Origin: Carboxydocella thermautotrophica
GTDB taxonomy: Bacteria; Bacillota; GCA-003054495; Carboxydocellales; Carboxydocellaceae
DNA length: 64,000 nt
Direction of reading: 5' to 3'
Assembly: GCA_003054495.1 (NCBI GenBank)
Contig: CP028514.1
Coordinates: 2,558,001-2,622,000, forward strand
Below are positions 40,631 to 48,969 of this stretch, one piece after another. Numbering within the stretch: the first letter of the stretch is position 1; each line of letters opens with the position of its first letter. The notes beneath the pieces are model-generated. The model ran no database searches. It was not told the DNA's origin and worked only from the letters and a program-made list of their open reading frames with translations. Position numbers and translations under genes: made by a program.

Positions 40631-40668
40631 AAAAAAAGACACCTCATATCGAGGTGCCTTTTTTTTAT
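40631..40668 (-). terminator. Partial terminator between rplL and rpoB
   Basis: GGCACCTC/GAGGTGTC stem with seven T after it on the minus strand and eight on the plus strand. Such a site between L12 and rpoB commonly lowers polymerase subunit synthesis relative to L7/L12; rpoB has no evident separate promoter, so read-through must occur. Confidence 0.85.
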
Positions 40669-40673
40669 CCAAG

Positions 40674-41054
40674 TTACTTAATTTCAACGGTAGCGCCAGC
40701 TTCAACCAGCTTGGCCTTGATGGATTCAGCTTCTTCCTTGGAAACTTTTTCTTTAACAGGCTTGGGAGCGCCATCCACCAGGTCCTTGGCTTCTTTCAGG
40801 CCCAGACCGGTTATTTCGCGTACAACTTTGATAACGTTAACTTTCTTGTCGCCAGCGGCGGCCAGAATTACATCGAATTCAGTTTTTTCTTCTGCAGCAG
40901 GAGCAGCGGCAGCGCCAGCTACAGGAGCAGCAGCTACAGCTACAGGAGCAGCAGCAGATACACCGAATTCTTCTTCAAAAGCCTTTACCAGCTCAGCCAG
41001 TTCCAGAACAGTTAAACCTTTAACAGCTTCCAAAATTTCATTTACCTTGGACAT
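40674..41054 (-). CDS. rplL: 50S ribosomal protein L7/L12
   Basis: L7/L12 forms the flexible stalk that recruits GTPase factors. The 126-residue protein has the N-terminal dimer part ([21 protein letters not shown], in parts), an Ala-rich hinge ([16 protein letters not shown]) and the globular domain ending [14 protein letters not shown]. It follows rplJ by 50 bases. Confidence 0.98.
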   Translation of the reverse strand: MSKVNEILEAVKGLTVLELAELVKAFEEEFGVSAAAPVAVAAAPVAGAAAAPAAEEKTEFDVILAAAGDKKVNVIKVVREITGLGLKEAKDLVDGAPKPVKEKVSKEEAESIKAKLVEAGATVEIK

Positions 41055-41104
41055 TATAATCTTCCTCCTTCAGCAAAATCTAAGATTTTTAAGCGATCAG
41101 GCAC

Positions 41105-41635
41105 TTAAGCAGCGCCTTCCTCTTTCTTCTTGCGGATAGATTCCAGGACGTAAACCAGATTGCGCAGATTGCCCTGGAGAACATTGGCAAACCCATAAAG
41201 AGGAGCTTGCAGACCACCCAGCACTTTGGCCAGCAGCACTTCCCGCGGCGGCAAGTCGGCCAGAGCCTTAACCCCGGCAACATCGATTACCTTGCCATCC
41301 ACGATACCGGCCTTGATTTCCAGCTGCTTGTTGTCCTTGGCGAATTCACTCAGAATCTTCGCCGGAGCAACAGGATCTGTTAAGCCAAAAGCCAGTGCGT
41401 TGGGACCTTCCAGATAGGGTTCCAGATCAGACAGGCCAACTTCACGGCAAGCCAGGCGTGCCAGAGTATTCTTAACGACCTTGTATTCCACTCCAGCTTC
41501 CCGCAGGCGTTTCCGCAGCTCAGTAGCCTGAGCCACATTCAAACCCCGGTAGTCAACCAGCACTACCCCGACGGCCTGCTCCAGTTTTTCTTTCAGCTCC
41601 TGTACAACCGGCTGTTTCTCGGCAATTTTAGCCAC
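41105..41635 (-). CDS. rplJ: 50S ribosomal protein L10, GTG start
   Basis: L10 anchors L7/L12 and, with it, represses its own mRNA. The start is GTG at 41635 ([18 protein letters not shown]), six bases after GGAGGTGG; the longer open frame to 41743 merely runs through the leader and attenuator. The 176-residue product has [24 protein letters not shown], in parts, and NTLARLA. The gene has its own promoter and leader, and an insertion sequence lies just upstream of that promoter. Confidence 0.97.
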   Translation of the reverse strand: MAKIAEKQPVVQELKEKLEQAVGVVLVDYRGLNVAQATELRKRLREAGVEYKVVKNTLARLACREVGLSDLEPYLEGPNALAFGLTDPVAPAKILSEFAKDNKQLEIKAGIVDGKVIDVAGVKALADLPPREVLLAKVLGGLQAPLYGFANVLQGNLRNLVYVLESIRKKKEEGAA

Positions 41636-41840
41636 AATTCCACCTCCTTGCACCTGTATCGGTACATCCCAAGCCGCGAAGTCAAACAAAAAAGGGTCTC
41701 CGTAGACAAGCCAGGAGACCCTCTGATGGACATACTTAGCCAACAGAGTTGACTTCCAAAGCCTCGGTAGGCGGATTTCTCCTTTAAGCCAGCAGGCACC
41801 GACTGTCTACAGCTTGGTTCACCTATATCAAATTGTCAAC
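41636..41840 (-). ncRNA. L10 leader with attenuator hairpin
   Basis: The 200-base leader of rplJ has a clear intrinsic terminator at 41688-41721 (GGGTCTCC/GGAGACCC plus six T) some 50 bases before the start codon. Upstream lies a structured stretch (41740-41820) where the L10-L12 binding fold of the Firmicute L10 leader is expected. The model is that free L10-L12 binds and favours the terminator. Confidence 0.75.
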
Positions 41841-41846
41841 AGGTTA

Positions 41847-41875
41847 ATTATAGCCTGGCCAGAGGCTATTGTCAA
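41847..41875 (-). promoter_or_regulatory. rplJ promoter, full consensus
   Basis: On the minus strand TTGACA (41870-41875), exactly 17 bases, TATAAT (41847-41852). The insertion sequence with its target duplication begins two bases upstream of the -35, so the promoter is intact. Confidence 0.88.
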
Positions 41876-41877
41876 CA

Positions 41878-41892
41878 GTACAGGAAAGATTT
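41878..41892. repeat. Target-site duplication, left copy
   Basis: The 15-mer gtacaggaaagattt flanks the insertion sequence here and at 43520-43534. Matching element-end bases extend the apparent identity to 19. Confidence 0.85.
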
Positions 41893-41970
41893 TGTGATTA
41901 TCTTGTGATAATGTCACCTTGTAAAGTATTTTGATAAAATGTCACTATGAGAAACGAGGTGCGTTATCTA

Positions 41971-43293
41971 ATGACACAAAAACAACTAAATAGGTACAAG
42001 GTAATTTCTTCCTTAATTGATGGGAAACTATCAATCAGTGAAGCAGCTATGAGCTTAGGTCTAAGTGAACGCCAGATTAAGCGCCTTAAAAAAGGAGTGA
42101 TGGAACAAGGGCCGGCGTTCCTTATCCATAAAAATACAGGTCGTAAGCCGCAGCATGCGCTCACTGACGAGCTTAAAAGCAAGATTATCTTATTGAAACA
42201 GTCCGATAAGTACAAGAACGCCAATTTCAAGCACTTTATGGAGCTTCTGGAGGTGCACGAGGAAATAGCCATAAGTTATTCCTGTCTCCACACTATTTTG
42301 ACCAAAGCAGGCATTAACAGTCCTAAGAAACGAAGGAGATTTAAACCTCATCGCCGCAGAAAGAGAAGGCCTCAGGAAGGCCTCCTTATACAAATGGATG
42401 CCACTCCTTTTGAATGGTTTGGCACTAATGAAAAGTTTGCTCTCCATGGTGCAATTGACGATGCCACCGGGAAAATAGTAGGACTCTACCTGGCCAAGAA
42501 TGAATGCTTGCAAGGATATTTTGAGGTAACCTGGCAAATCGTTAACAAACACGGTATTCCAGCAAGTATCTATGCAGACAGACACTCAATTTTTCTCTCC
42601 CAAAACGCTTCAAGGCTTACGATTGAGGAGCAATTGCAAGGCAAAGTTGTTAACGACACCCAGTTTGGCAGAGCTATGAAAGAGCTAGGTATAACCCTTA
42701 TTCCAGCACGTTCACCCCAGGCCAAAGGTAGAGTAGAGCGACTATGGGAAACGCTTCAAAGCAGGCTCCCCGTTGAATTCAAAATAGCCGGTATTACCAC
42801 TATTGATGAAGCTAATGAGTTCCTATCTCAATATATAGAGAAATTTAACAGTCAGTTTGCAGTGAAAGCTTTAGAGCCAGAAACTGCTTATAGGGCGCTT
42901 GACCAAAACATTGATATTGGCCATATACTATGTGTTAAACAAAAAAGAACTATCGATAATGGGGGCGTATTTTCTTTCTATAACAGGCATTTTAAGGTTA
43001 TCTATAAAGAAACCAATCCTATTCCGCCACGTACGAAGATAGATGTATTAATAAGTCCGGTTTTTGGTGTAAAAGTGCAATACAAAAACACTGTATTTGA
43101 AACGATCCCCTATGTTAAGCCACAAAAGACGCAAAAGCCAAAAACTGAAGCTACTGAAAGAAAGCCCTATATACCTCCAGATACGCATTACTTTAAGTAT
43201 GGACACAATCTGGTTAAAAGACTTACCTACGAAGACAGTGACAGGGATATATTAAAAATGCTTGAAGAGATATTTCTCCGAAAGTATGCTTAG
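41971..43293 (+). CDS. DDE transposase (rve integrase core), IS1202/ISNCY-like
   Basis: A 440-residue transposase. An N-terminal helix-turn-helix (SISEAAMSLGLSERQIKRLKK, about 21-41, in parts) is followed by a basic stretch (RRRFKPHRRRKRR) and the catalytic core: Asp143 in LLIQMDATPF, Asp203 in IYADRHS and Glu256 in QAKGRVERLWE. The ATG at 41971 with GAGGTG upstream is preferred over one at 41947. The frame is intact with all catalytic residues, so the copy may be active. It is the only plus-strand gene in the ribosomal region. Confidence 0.9.
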   Translation: MTQKQLNRYKVISSLIDGKLSISEAAMSLGLSERQIKRLKKGVMEQGPAFLIHKNTGRKPQHALTDELKSKIILLKQSDKYKNANFKHFMELLEVHEEIAISYSCLHTILTKAGINSPKKRRRFKPHRRRKRRPQEGLLIQMDATPFEWFGTNEKFALHGAIDDATGKIVGLYLAKNECLQGYFEVTWQIVNKHGIPASIYADRHSIFLSQNASRLTIEEQLQGKVVNDTQFGRAMKELGITLIPARSPQAKGRVERLWETLQSRLPVEFKIAGITTIDEANEFLSQYIEKFNSQFAVKALEPETAYRALDQNIDIGHILCVKQKRTIDNGGVFSFYNRHFKVIYKETNPIPPRTKIDVLISPVFGVKVQYKNTVFETIPYVKPQKTQKPKTEATERKPYIPPDTHYFKYGHNLVKRLTYEDSDRDILKMLEEIFLRKYA

Positions 43294-43314
43294 CTTTGCC
43301 TGGATCTAATTTTT

Positions 43315-43447
43315 AGGAACCTTAACCGGGCTTGATTTGCCAAAAGTTATGAAGTGAGGTTAAGTCAAGGGCGGGCGAAGCCCGTTCACTTTACCCTTGA
43401 CTTAACCGAACGTAATAACTACAATTGCCAAAGCCCGGTTAGGTTCT
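43315..43447. repeat. Long imperfect inverted repeat inside the insertion sequence
   Basis: About 65 bases downstream of the transposase gene pair with the following 65: arms run AACCGGGCTT / AAGCCCGGTT, GGTTAAGTCAAGGG / CCCTTGACTTAACC, and the loop end GGGCGAAGCCC folds by itself. It probably ends transcription from both sides or serves the element in some other way. Confidence 0.75.
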
Positions 43448-43519
43448 TAGCAGGGTGTGACATTTTGTGACGATAATTAACCCTATTTTGGGGTGACATT
43501 TTCACAAGTTATTGACACA

Positions 43520-43534
43520 GTACAGGAAAGATTT
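43520..43534. repeat. Target-site duplication, right copy
   Basis: Second copy of gtacaggaaagattt, directly abutting the rplA stop codon. Removing the element and one copy restores an rplA-rplJ spacer in which the rplJ -35 lies about 20 bases after the rplA stop. Confidence 0.85.
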
Positions 43535-44230
43535 TTAACGAGTAACCTTTAACGGATTGACCTTAATGCCAGGGCCCATAGTGGAGGAAACAGCCACTCC
43601 CTTGATATATGTTCCCTTGGCAGCTGCCGGCTTAGCCTTGAGCAAAGCATCCAGCAGAGTATAGAAGTTGTCCAGCAGCTTCTCGGTACCAAAGGAGACC
43701 TTACCAATGGGCGCATGAATGTTAGCACCCTTGTCAACCCGGTATTCCACTTTACCAGCCTTAATATCTTTAACAGCCTTGGCTACATCAAAAGTAACAG
43801 TTCCGGTTTTGGGGTTAGGCATCAGGCCTTTAGGACCTAAGATCCGACCCAATTTACCTACAGCACCCATCATATCCGGAGTAGCTACGGCTGTATCGAA
43901 ATCCAGCCAACCGCCCTCAATCCTGGCAATCAGGTCTTCAGCGCCCACTACGTCAGCGCCAGCAGCTTCTGCTTCCTTGGCTTTCTCGCCTTTAGCGAAA
44001 ACAACTACACGGGCAGTTTTCCCTGTGCCATGGGGCAGTACTACTGCACCCCGAACTTGCTGATCCGCATGCCGGGGGTCCACACCTAGTTTAACTGCAA
44101 CCTCAACGGACTCATCAAACCTGGCAGAAGCCAGTTTCTGTACCAGTTCCAGAGCTTCCTGAGGATCATACAGTTTGGTTTTGTCTACCTGTTTGGCAGC
44201 TTCCAGATATTTTTTACCGTGTTTAGCCAT
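43535..44230 (-). CDS. rplA: 50S ribosomal protein L1
   Basis: L1 forms the mobile stalk that guides E-site tRNA out. The 231-residue protein has [24 protein letters not shown], in parts, [26 protein letters not shown], in parts, and the end [17 protein letters not shown]. It follows rplK and is directly followed by the insertion-sequence target duplication; the coding sequence itself is untouched. Confidence 0.98.
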   Translation of the reverse strand: MAKHGKKYLEAAKQVDKTKLYDPQEALELVQKLASARFDESVEVAVKLGVDPRHADQQVRGAVVLPHGTGKTARVVVFAKGEKAKEAEAAGADVVGAEDLIARIEGGWLDFDTAVATPDMMGAVGKLGRILGPKGLMPNPKTGTVTFDVAKAVKDIKAGKVEYRVDKGANIHAPIGKVSFGTEKLLDNFYTLLDALLKAKPAAAKGTYIKGVAVSSTMGPGIKVNPLKVTR

Positions 44231-44284
44231 TTTGTTTACCTCCTTTGTGGTAGTAACGGATTATATCCTCCCACTTGTGGACCA

Positions 44285-44713
44285 TTAAGCTTCTACTACT
44301 TCAATACCCATGCTGCGCGCTGTGCCTTCAATCATCCGCATTGCCGCTTCCAGGCTGGCAGCATTCAGGTCCCGCATTTTCAGCTCTGCAATTTCCCGGA
44401 CTTTGTCACGGGTTACCTTGCCGACCTTCTTCTTGTTGGGTTCACCAGAACCACTCTCAATCCCAGCTGCTCTTTTCAGCAAAACTGCAGCCGGAGGAGT
44501 CTTCAACACAAAAGTGAAGGACCGGTCTTCATAAACGCTAATTTCCACCGGGATAATCAACCCGGCCTGGTTAGCGGTTTTTTCGTTAAATTCCTTGGTG
44601 AAAGCCATAATATTTACACCATGCTGACCCAAAGCCGGACCAACCGGGGGAGCAGGGGTGGCTTTACCAGCAGGACATTGCAGCTTGATTACTGCTACTA
44701 CCTTTTTTGCCAT
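44285..44713 (-). CDS. rplK: 50S ribosomal protein L11
   Basis: L11 lies at the GTPase centre and is the thiopeptide and RelA-sensing site. The ATG at 44713 ([20 protein letters not shown]) follows AAGGAGGTG. The 142-residue product has [22 protein letters not shown], in parts, and ends with the [10 protein letters not shown] motif. It follows nusG. Confidence 0.98.
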   Translation of the reverse strand: MAKKVVAVIKLQCPAGKATPAPPVGPALGQHGVNIMAFTKEFNEKTANQAGLIIPVEISVYEDRSFTFVLKTPPAAVLLKRAAGIESGSGEPNKKKVGKVTRDKVREIAELKMRDLNAASLEAAMRMIEGTARSMGIEVVEA

Positions 44714-44744
44714 TATTTCCACCTCCTTAATCTGTCTACTGTCA

Positions 44745-45272
44745 TCATTCTACTTCAGCCACCTGTCCGAAATCCAACTCCAGAGGAGTCTCTCTTCCGA
44801 ACATTGACACCAGGACTTTCAGCTTACCCTTTTCAGGGTAGATTTCTTCCACACTACCCACGAAGTTCTGGAAGGGGCCGGCTATCACGCGGACTTCATC
44901 GCCAACCTTAAAGCGCAGTTTGACCTTGGGTTCTTCCATCCCCATCTGTTTCAAGATGGCGGCTGCTTCTTCATCCCTGAGTGGAATCGGCTTGTTGCCG
45001 CTGCCAACAAATCCGGTTACACCGGTTGTATTGCGAACCACATACCAGGAGTCATCGGTCATGATCATTTCCACCAGCACATACCCCGGAAACACTTTGC
45101 GCTTACTGACCTTGCGCTTGCCATCCTTGATTTCCACTTCATCTTCCATGGGTACCAGAATGCGAAAGATCTTGTCTCCCATGTTCATGGACTCAATGCG
45201 CTTTTCCAGATTGGCTTTTACCTTATTTTCATAACCGGAGTATGTGTGAATGACATACCACTTTTTCTCCAT
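44745..45272 (-). CDS. nusG: Transcription termination/antitermination factor NusG
   Basis: NusG binds polymerase, Rho and S10. The 175-residue protein starts [19 protein letters not shown] at ATG 45272, has the NGN domain with [28 protein letters not shown], in parts, and the KOW domain [22 protein letters not shown], in parts. No Shine-Dalgarno lies within 15 bases of this ATG; a strong one lies 29 bases away, separated by a hairpin (see 45281-45307). A GTG at 45302 would overlap that site and add ten atypical residues. Confidence 0.96.
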   Translation of the reverse strand: MEKKWYVIHTYSGYENKVKANLEKRIESMNMGDKIFRILVPMEDEVEIKDGKRKVSKRKVFPGYVLVEMIMTDDSWYVVRNTTGVTGFVGSGNKPIPLRDEEAAAILKQMGMEEPKVKLRFKVGDEVRVIAGPFQNFVGSVEEIYPEKGKLKVLVSMFGRETPLELDFGQVAEVE

Positions 45273-45280
45273 ACCCAGAA

Positions 45281-45307
45281 GGGACCCAGTTAGGTCCCTC
45301 ACCTCCT
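45281..45307 (-). promoter_or_regulatory. Shine-Dalgarno plus hairpin spacer before nusG
   Basis: AGGAGG (45302-45307) is followed by the hairpin GGGACC-TAACTG-GGTCCC (45281-45298) and then eight bases to the ATG. With the stem folded the effective spacing falls from 29 to about 11 bases. Confidence 0.55.
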
Positions 45308-45316
45308 AGCATAAAT

Positions 45317-45562
45317 TTATCGTTCCACAATCAGCGTCAGCAACCGACCCAAACCCAGATCGATTACCCAGATCAAGACTGCCATGATAGCTACCGCCGT
45401 CAGCACAACACCGGTATAGGTCAACACCTGTTTGCGGTCAGGCCAGTTAACTTTGCGCAATTCGGCTTTAGTTCCGGAAAGAAAGTTAACCAGTTCGGAC
45501 CAGGCCTTATTTTTTTCCGCCTTCTTGGCACCTTCTTTTTTGGTGGTTTCTTTATTTACCAT
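45317..45562 (-). CDS. secE: Preprotein translocase subunit SecE
   Basis: SecE clamps the SecY channel. The ATG at 45562 follows TGGAG and gives 81 residues: a charged lysine-rich N-terminus, the amphipathic motif AELRKVNWPDRKQVLTYTGVVL, in parts, and one membrane helix (AVAIMAVLIWVIDLGLGRLL). It lies between rpmG and nusG. Confidence 0.95.
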   Translation of the reverse strand: MVNKETTKKEGAKKAEKNKAWSELVNFLSGTKAELRKVNWPDRKQVLTYTGVVLTAVAIMAVLIWVIDLGLGRLLTLIVER

Positions 45563-45602
45563 AAGAAACTCCACATCCTTAAAACAGTATCGGTGTTAGC
45601 CC

Positions 45603-45752
45603 TTACCGGGTTTCCTTATGGACGGTTTGCGTGCCGCACCATTTACAGAACTTCTTCAGCTCGATTCTGTCCGGGTCATTCTTTTTGTTTTTAGTGGTTG
45701 TATAATTTCTTCTCTTGCACTGAGTGCAAGCGAGGGTAATGCCCACGCGCAT
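45603..45752 (-). CDS. rpmG: 50S ribosomal protein L33 (zinc-binding form)
   Basis: A 49-codon gene read from the [23 protein letters not shown], then [20 protein letters not shown] and TQTVHKETR. The two CxxC pairs are the C+ zinc form. GGGAGGTGG precedes the ATG at 45752. It starts the rpmG-secE-nusG-rplK-rplA transcript. Confidence 0.97.
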   Translation of the reverse strand: MRVGITLACTQCKRRNYTTTKNKKNDPDRIELKKFCKWCGTQTVHKETR

Positions 45753-45817
45753 TGTGCCACCTCCCTAAAAAGTGTCCTGTGCCGACAAGTGGTCCAGAAT
45801 AGTCCGTTACCCTATAC

Positions 45818-45846
45818 AATTTATCATAATTCCCATAGAGTGTCAA
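45818..45846 (-). promoter_or_regulatory. rpmG-secE-nusG-rplKA promoter
   Basis: On the minus strand TTGACA (45841-45846), 17 bases, TAAATT (45818-45823), about 65 bases before rpmG. Confidence 0.7.
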
Positions 45847-45862
45847 TAGCAAAAGAGACAGG

Positions 45863-45896
45863 CATAAAGAAAGCGCTTCCGTTTCCGGAAGCGCTT
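45863..45896 (-). terminator. Terminator after the second tuf gene
   Basis: AAGCGCTTCC/GGAAGCGCTT stem (45871-45896) followed by TTCTTT on the minus strand. Confidence 0.8.
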
Positions 45897-45906
45897 TTCC
45901 GCCTTT

Positions 45907-47109
45907 TTATTCAACGATAGCGGATACAACCCCTGCGCCTACAGTTCGGCCACCTTCGCGGATAGCGAAGCGCAGACCTTCTTCAATAGCGATGGGAGTG
46001 ATCAGTTCTACTTCGATCTTAACGTTGTCACCAGGCATAACCATTTCTACACCTTCGGGCAGCTTGATTACACCGGTAACGTCAGTGGTCCGGAAGTAGA
46101 ACTGGGGCCGGTAACCGTTGAAGAAAGGAGTATGACGGCCACCTTCTTCTTTGGTCAGCACGTATACTTCAGCGAAGAACTTGGTGTGGGGCTTGATGGA
46201 ACCAGGCTTGGCCAGAACCTGACCACGTTCTACCTCTTTCCGGTCTACACCCCGCAGCAGAGTACCAATGTTGTCACCAGCCTGGGCCTGATCCAGCATC
46301 TTACGGAACATTTCCACACCGGTTACAACGGTCTTCTTGGTTTCTTCTCTCAGACCGACGATTTCTACTTCGTCTCCAACCTTAACAGTACCGCGCTCAA
46401 CCCGACCGGTAGCAACAGTACCACGACCGGTAATGGTGAACACGTCTTCAACCGGCATCAGGAAGGGCTTATCGATATCCCGCTCAGGAGTGGGGATGTA
46501 GCTGTCAACAGCATCCATCAGTTCCCAGATCTTGCCGCACCACTGGCAATCCCGGGAGCCGCAGCCGCACTCCAGCGCCTTGAGGCCGGAACCGACAACA
46601 ACAGGAATGTCATCACCGGGGAAATCATACTGATTCAACAGCTCCCGCACTTCCATTTCAACCAGTTCCAGCAGCTCGGGATCATCCACCATGTCAGCCT
46701 TGTTCAGCCAGACTACGATATGAGGCACACCTACCTGACGGGCCAGCAGGATGTGTTCCCGGGTCTGAGGCATAGGACCATCTGCAGCGGATACAACCAG
46801 AATAGCGCCGTCCATCTGGGCAGCACCGGTGATCATGTTCTTAACATAGTCAGCGTGACCAGGGCAGTCTACGTGAGCATAATGACGCTTGTCGGTTTCA
46901 TACTCAACGTGAGCAGTATTGATGGTAATGCCTCTTTCCCTTTCCTCCGGAGCGGCATCGATCTCATCATAACGCTTGACTTCAGCCTTACCTTGAGTTG
47001 CCAGAACTACAGTAATCGCAGCAGTGGTAGTTGTTTTACCATGGTCAACGTGACCGATGGTGCCCACGTTTACGTGAGGCTTAGTTCTTTCAAATTTTGC
47101 CTTTGCCAT
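45907..47109 (-). CDS. tuf: Elongation factor Tu, copy 2
   Basis: A 400-residue EF-Tu nearly identical to the copy at 28949-30151, including the cysteine loop at 181-191. Protein differences are nine and mostly conservative (for example KYDE/RYDE, QRHY/KRHY, NEYEF/NQYDF, final INE/IVE). Long blocks are identical in DNA, while the 5' part and scattered patches differ at synonymous sites, a mosaic typical of gene conversion. It has its own terminator and lies after the two tRNA-Met genes. Confidence 0.98.
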   Translation of the reverse strand: MAKAKFERTKPHVNVGTIGHVDHGKTTTTAAITVVLATQGKAEVKRYDEIDAAPEERERGITINTAHVEYETDKRHYAHVDCPGHADYVKNMITGAAQMDGAILVVSAADGPMPQTREHILLARQVGVPHIVVWLNKADMVDDPELLELVEMEVRELLNQYDFPGDDIPVVVGSGLKALECGCGSRDCQWCGKIWELMDAVDSYIPTPERDIDKPFLMPVEDVFTITGRGTVATGRVERGTVKVGDEVEIVGLREETKKTVVTGVEMFRKMLDQAQAGDNIGTLLRGVDRKEVERGQVLAKPGSIKPHTKFFAEVYVLTKEEGGRHTPFFNGYRPQFYFRTTDVTGVIKLPEGVEMVMPGDNVKIEVELITPIAIEEGLRFAIREGGRTVGAGVVSAIVE

Positions 47110-47172
47110 CTCTTCAAACCTCCTACATATATTTTTTGTAGTATTTTGGGCTAAATAAGATTGATTATATGT

Positions 47173-47201
47173 AAAAAGAAAAACCAGCCATAGGCTGGTT
47201 T
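47173..47201 (-). terminator. Terminator after the tRNA pair
   Basis: Nine-base stem AAACCAGCC/GGCTGGTTT with a three-base loop, then TTTTTCTTTTT on the minus strand. It separates the tRNAs from tuf. Confidence 0.85.
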
Positions 47202-47213
47202 ACCTGACCTTAG

Positions 47214-47290
47214 TGGTAGCGGCGGAGGGATTCGAACCCCCGACACTGCGGGTATGAACCGCATGCTCTAGCCAACTGAGCTACGCCGCC
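47214..47290 (-). tRNA. tRNA-Met (CAT), elongator
   Basis: A 77-base cloverleaf starting GGCGGCGTAGCTCAG, anticodon loop TTCATAC, T arm GGGGGTTCGAATCCCTC, acceptor CGCCGCT and encoded CCA. It matches the Bacillus elongator tRNA-Met closely; a lysidine-modified Ile2 tRNA also reads CAT but its body differs. Confidence 0.9.
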
Positions 47291-47294
47291 TTAT

Positions 47295-47370
<76 letters not shown>

Positions 47371-47448
47371 ACGAAGAACTGTTACGTCATTGACAAAATC
47401 TATTATAGCCTTCCTTGCACCAATGGTCAAGAAGTAAACCCTGCCAAT

Positions 47449-48102
47449 TTAGCCACAGTCCCGTTTTTCCAGATATCTTTCTATTTTTCTTTTTACCCGT
47501 TGCAAAGCATTATCAATGGACTTAACATGCCTCTTAAGGTCAACTGCTATTTCCTGATAGGACTTGCCGTCTAGATAGGACATTAACACTTTCCATTCCA
47601 GCGAACTGAGCAACTCCCCCATTTTCTCCTCAATGTCATCGAATTCTTCCCTGCTGATAATCAATTCTTCCGGATCTGTAATCTTAGTACCCGAAATCAC
47701 ATCCAGCAAAGTACGATCAGAATCTTCGTCATAAATAGGCTTATTCAGGGAGACATAGGAGTTTAATGGGATATGCTTCTGTCTAGTTGCTGTCTTAATA
47801 GCAGTGATGATCTGCCGGGTAATGCACAATTCGGCGAAGGCCCGGAAAGATGATAGCTTATCAGGGCGAAAATCCCTGATGGCTTTATAGAGGCCAATCA
47901 TCCCCTCTTGTACAATATCCTCCCGGTCGGCGCCGATCAGGAAATAGGATCTCGCCTTAGCCCGCACAAAGTTTTTGTACTTATTGATGAGGTACTCAGC
48001 GGCTGCATTGTCTCCGGCCTTGGCCAGTTCTACCACATCCTCATCAATCATTTCCTCAAAACGTTCGCAGGCATCCGGTTGGGCACTCAGACTCAAGGTC
48101 AT
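47449..48102 (-). CDS. sigH: RNA polymerase sigma factor SigH
   Basis: SigH (Spo0H) directs early sporulation genes. The ATG at 48102 after GGAGG gives 217 residues; upstream starts lie within the promoter. Region 2 is clear (LINKYKNFVRAKARSYFLIGADREDIVQEGMIGLYKAI, in parts) and region 4 holds LDGKSYQEIAVDLKRHVKSIDNALQRVKRK, in parts. It follows rlmB, the usual order, and precedes the two tRNA-Met genes. Confidence 0.95.
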   Translation of the reverse strand: MTLSLSAQPDACERFEEMIDEDVVELAKAGDNAAAEYLINKYKNFVRAKARSYFLIGADREDIVQEGMIGLYKAIRDFRPDKLSSFRAFAELCITRQIITAIKTATRQKHIPLNSYVSLNKPIYDEDSDRTLLDVISGTKITDPEELIISREEFDDIEEKMGELLSSLEWKVLMSYLDGKSYQEIAVDLKRHVKSIDNALQRVKRKIERYLEKRDCG

Positions 48103-48151
48103 CGCCTCCGCTCTATTTGGTATTACCCGGGGTCGCAGTGATACATAAACT

Positions 48152-48180
48152 ATTATACTCACAGGCTTGGACATAGTCAA
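48152..48180 (-). promoter_or_regulatory. sigH promoter
   Basis: On the minus strand TTGACT (48175-48180), 17 bases, TATAAT (48152-48157), the -35 overlapping the end of rlmB. Confidence 0.78.
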
Positions 48181-48917
48181 GCCTTGCGCTGGCGTTGCCG
48201 CAAAACTTCATAAACACAGATGGCTGTAGCAACGGAGGCGTTCAGGGAGTTAATCTTGCCTGACATTGGTATTTTAATCAGAAAATCACAGTTTTCTTTT
48301 ACCAGCCTGCTCAAACCCTTGCCTTCTCCTCCCACCACCAGAGCCAGCGGCCCGGTAAGGTCTTGTTCCCAAAGGCTTTTTTCTGCCTCTCCGTCCAGAC
48401 CGGCTACCCAAACCCCTTTTTCTTTCAGTTCCCTGATTATCTGTACCAGATTGGACACCCGGGCCACCGGTACATACTCTACCGCACCCGCAGCAGCTTT
48501 CGCCACCGTTCCTGTCAACCCCACATTTCGACGTTTGGGTATAATCACCCCGTGAACTCCGGCCCCTTCGGCAGTACGCAGGATCGCCCCCAGATTGTGA
48601 GGATCTTCCAGTTCATCCAGCAAAATCAGCAAGGGCTGTTCTCCCCTGGCTTCCGCCTGGGCCAGTATCTCTTCCCAATCAACATAGGAGGCGGCCGCTA
48701 CCTGAACCGCTACCCCCTGGTGAGCGGAAGTACCACAGATGCTGTCCAAACGCTCTCTGGTCACTTCCTGGAAAGGTACCCGACTCTCCCGCAAGACTGC
48801 CATAAGATTAGGGGGAAGTTTGGTGCCTTTGGCGACCAGGATTTTGTTCAGCTCTCTACCTGCTTTAATCGCTTCCAGTACAGGATTACGGCCATAAACC
48901 CATTCCAGTTCACCCAT
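48177..48917 (-). CDS. rlmB: 23S rRNA (guanosine-2'-O-)-methyltransferase RlmB / TrmH family
   Basis: A SPOUT methyltransferase of 246 residues. The N-terminal part has VYGRNPVLEAIKAGRELNKIL, in parts; the knotted SAM domain has LILLDELEDPHNLGAILRTAEGAG, in parts, LALVVGGEGKGLSRLV and IPMSGKINSLNASVATAI. The start is ATG 48917; its Shine-Dalgarno (CAGG) is weak. It normally follows thyX; here a decayed TnpB element and a terminator lie between, and no promoter is evident in the 20 bases between terminator and start. Confidence 0.93.
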   Translation of the reverse strand: MGELEWVYGRNPVLEAIKAGRELNKILVAKGTKLPPNLMAVLRESRVPFQEVTRERLDSICGTSAHQGVAVQVAAASYVDWEEILAQAEARGEQPLLILLDELEDPHNLGAILRTAEGAGVHGVIIPKRRNVGLTGTVAKAAAGAVEYVPVARVSNLVQIIRELKEKGVWVAGLDGEAEKSLWEQDLTGPLALVVGGEGKGLSRLVKENCDFLIKIPMSGKINSLNASVATAICVYEVLRQRQRKA

Positions 48918-48936
48918 CCTGGCCTGTCCCTGGTTC

Positions 48937-48969
48937 AAAAAACTTGACTATTTTTATTTTCAGTCAAGT
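48937..48969 (-). terminator. Terminator at the element end before rlmB
   Basis: ACTTGACT/AGTCAAGT stem with a 12-base A-rich loop, then six T on the minus strand. It may close the element's transcript or be part of the element end. Confidence 0.6.

Larger units (their letters stand above)
41893..43519 (+). mobile_element. Complete insertion sequence, IS1202/ISNCY-like
   Basis: A 1627-base element with imperfect terminal inverted repeats: left TGTGATTATCTTGTGATAATG..., right (reverse complement) TGTGTCAATAACTTGTGAAAATG... (shown in part), both running on to TCACC. It is bounded by a 15-bp direct repeat and holds one full transposase gene. The long target duplication agrees with what I recall for IS1202-type elements. 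It sits between the rplA stop and the rplJ promoter, with its transposase opposed to the operon. Confidence 0.88.

Noticed and set aside
41636-41743. An N-terminal extension of L10 ([17 protein letters not shown]...)
   Set aside because: The open frame runs through the leader and attenuator hairpin; the GTG at 41635 has a strong ribosome-binding site and gives the normal L10 N-terminus.
47214-47290. tRNA-Ile2 with a lysidine-modified CAT anticodon
   Set aside because: Its body matches Bacillus elongator tRNA-Met closely and it stands beside tRNA-fMet; tilS-type identity features were not evident.
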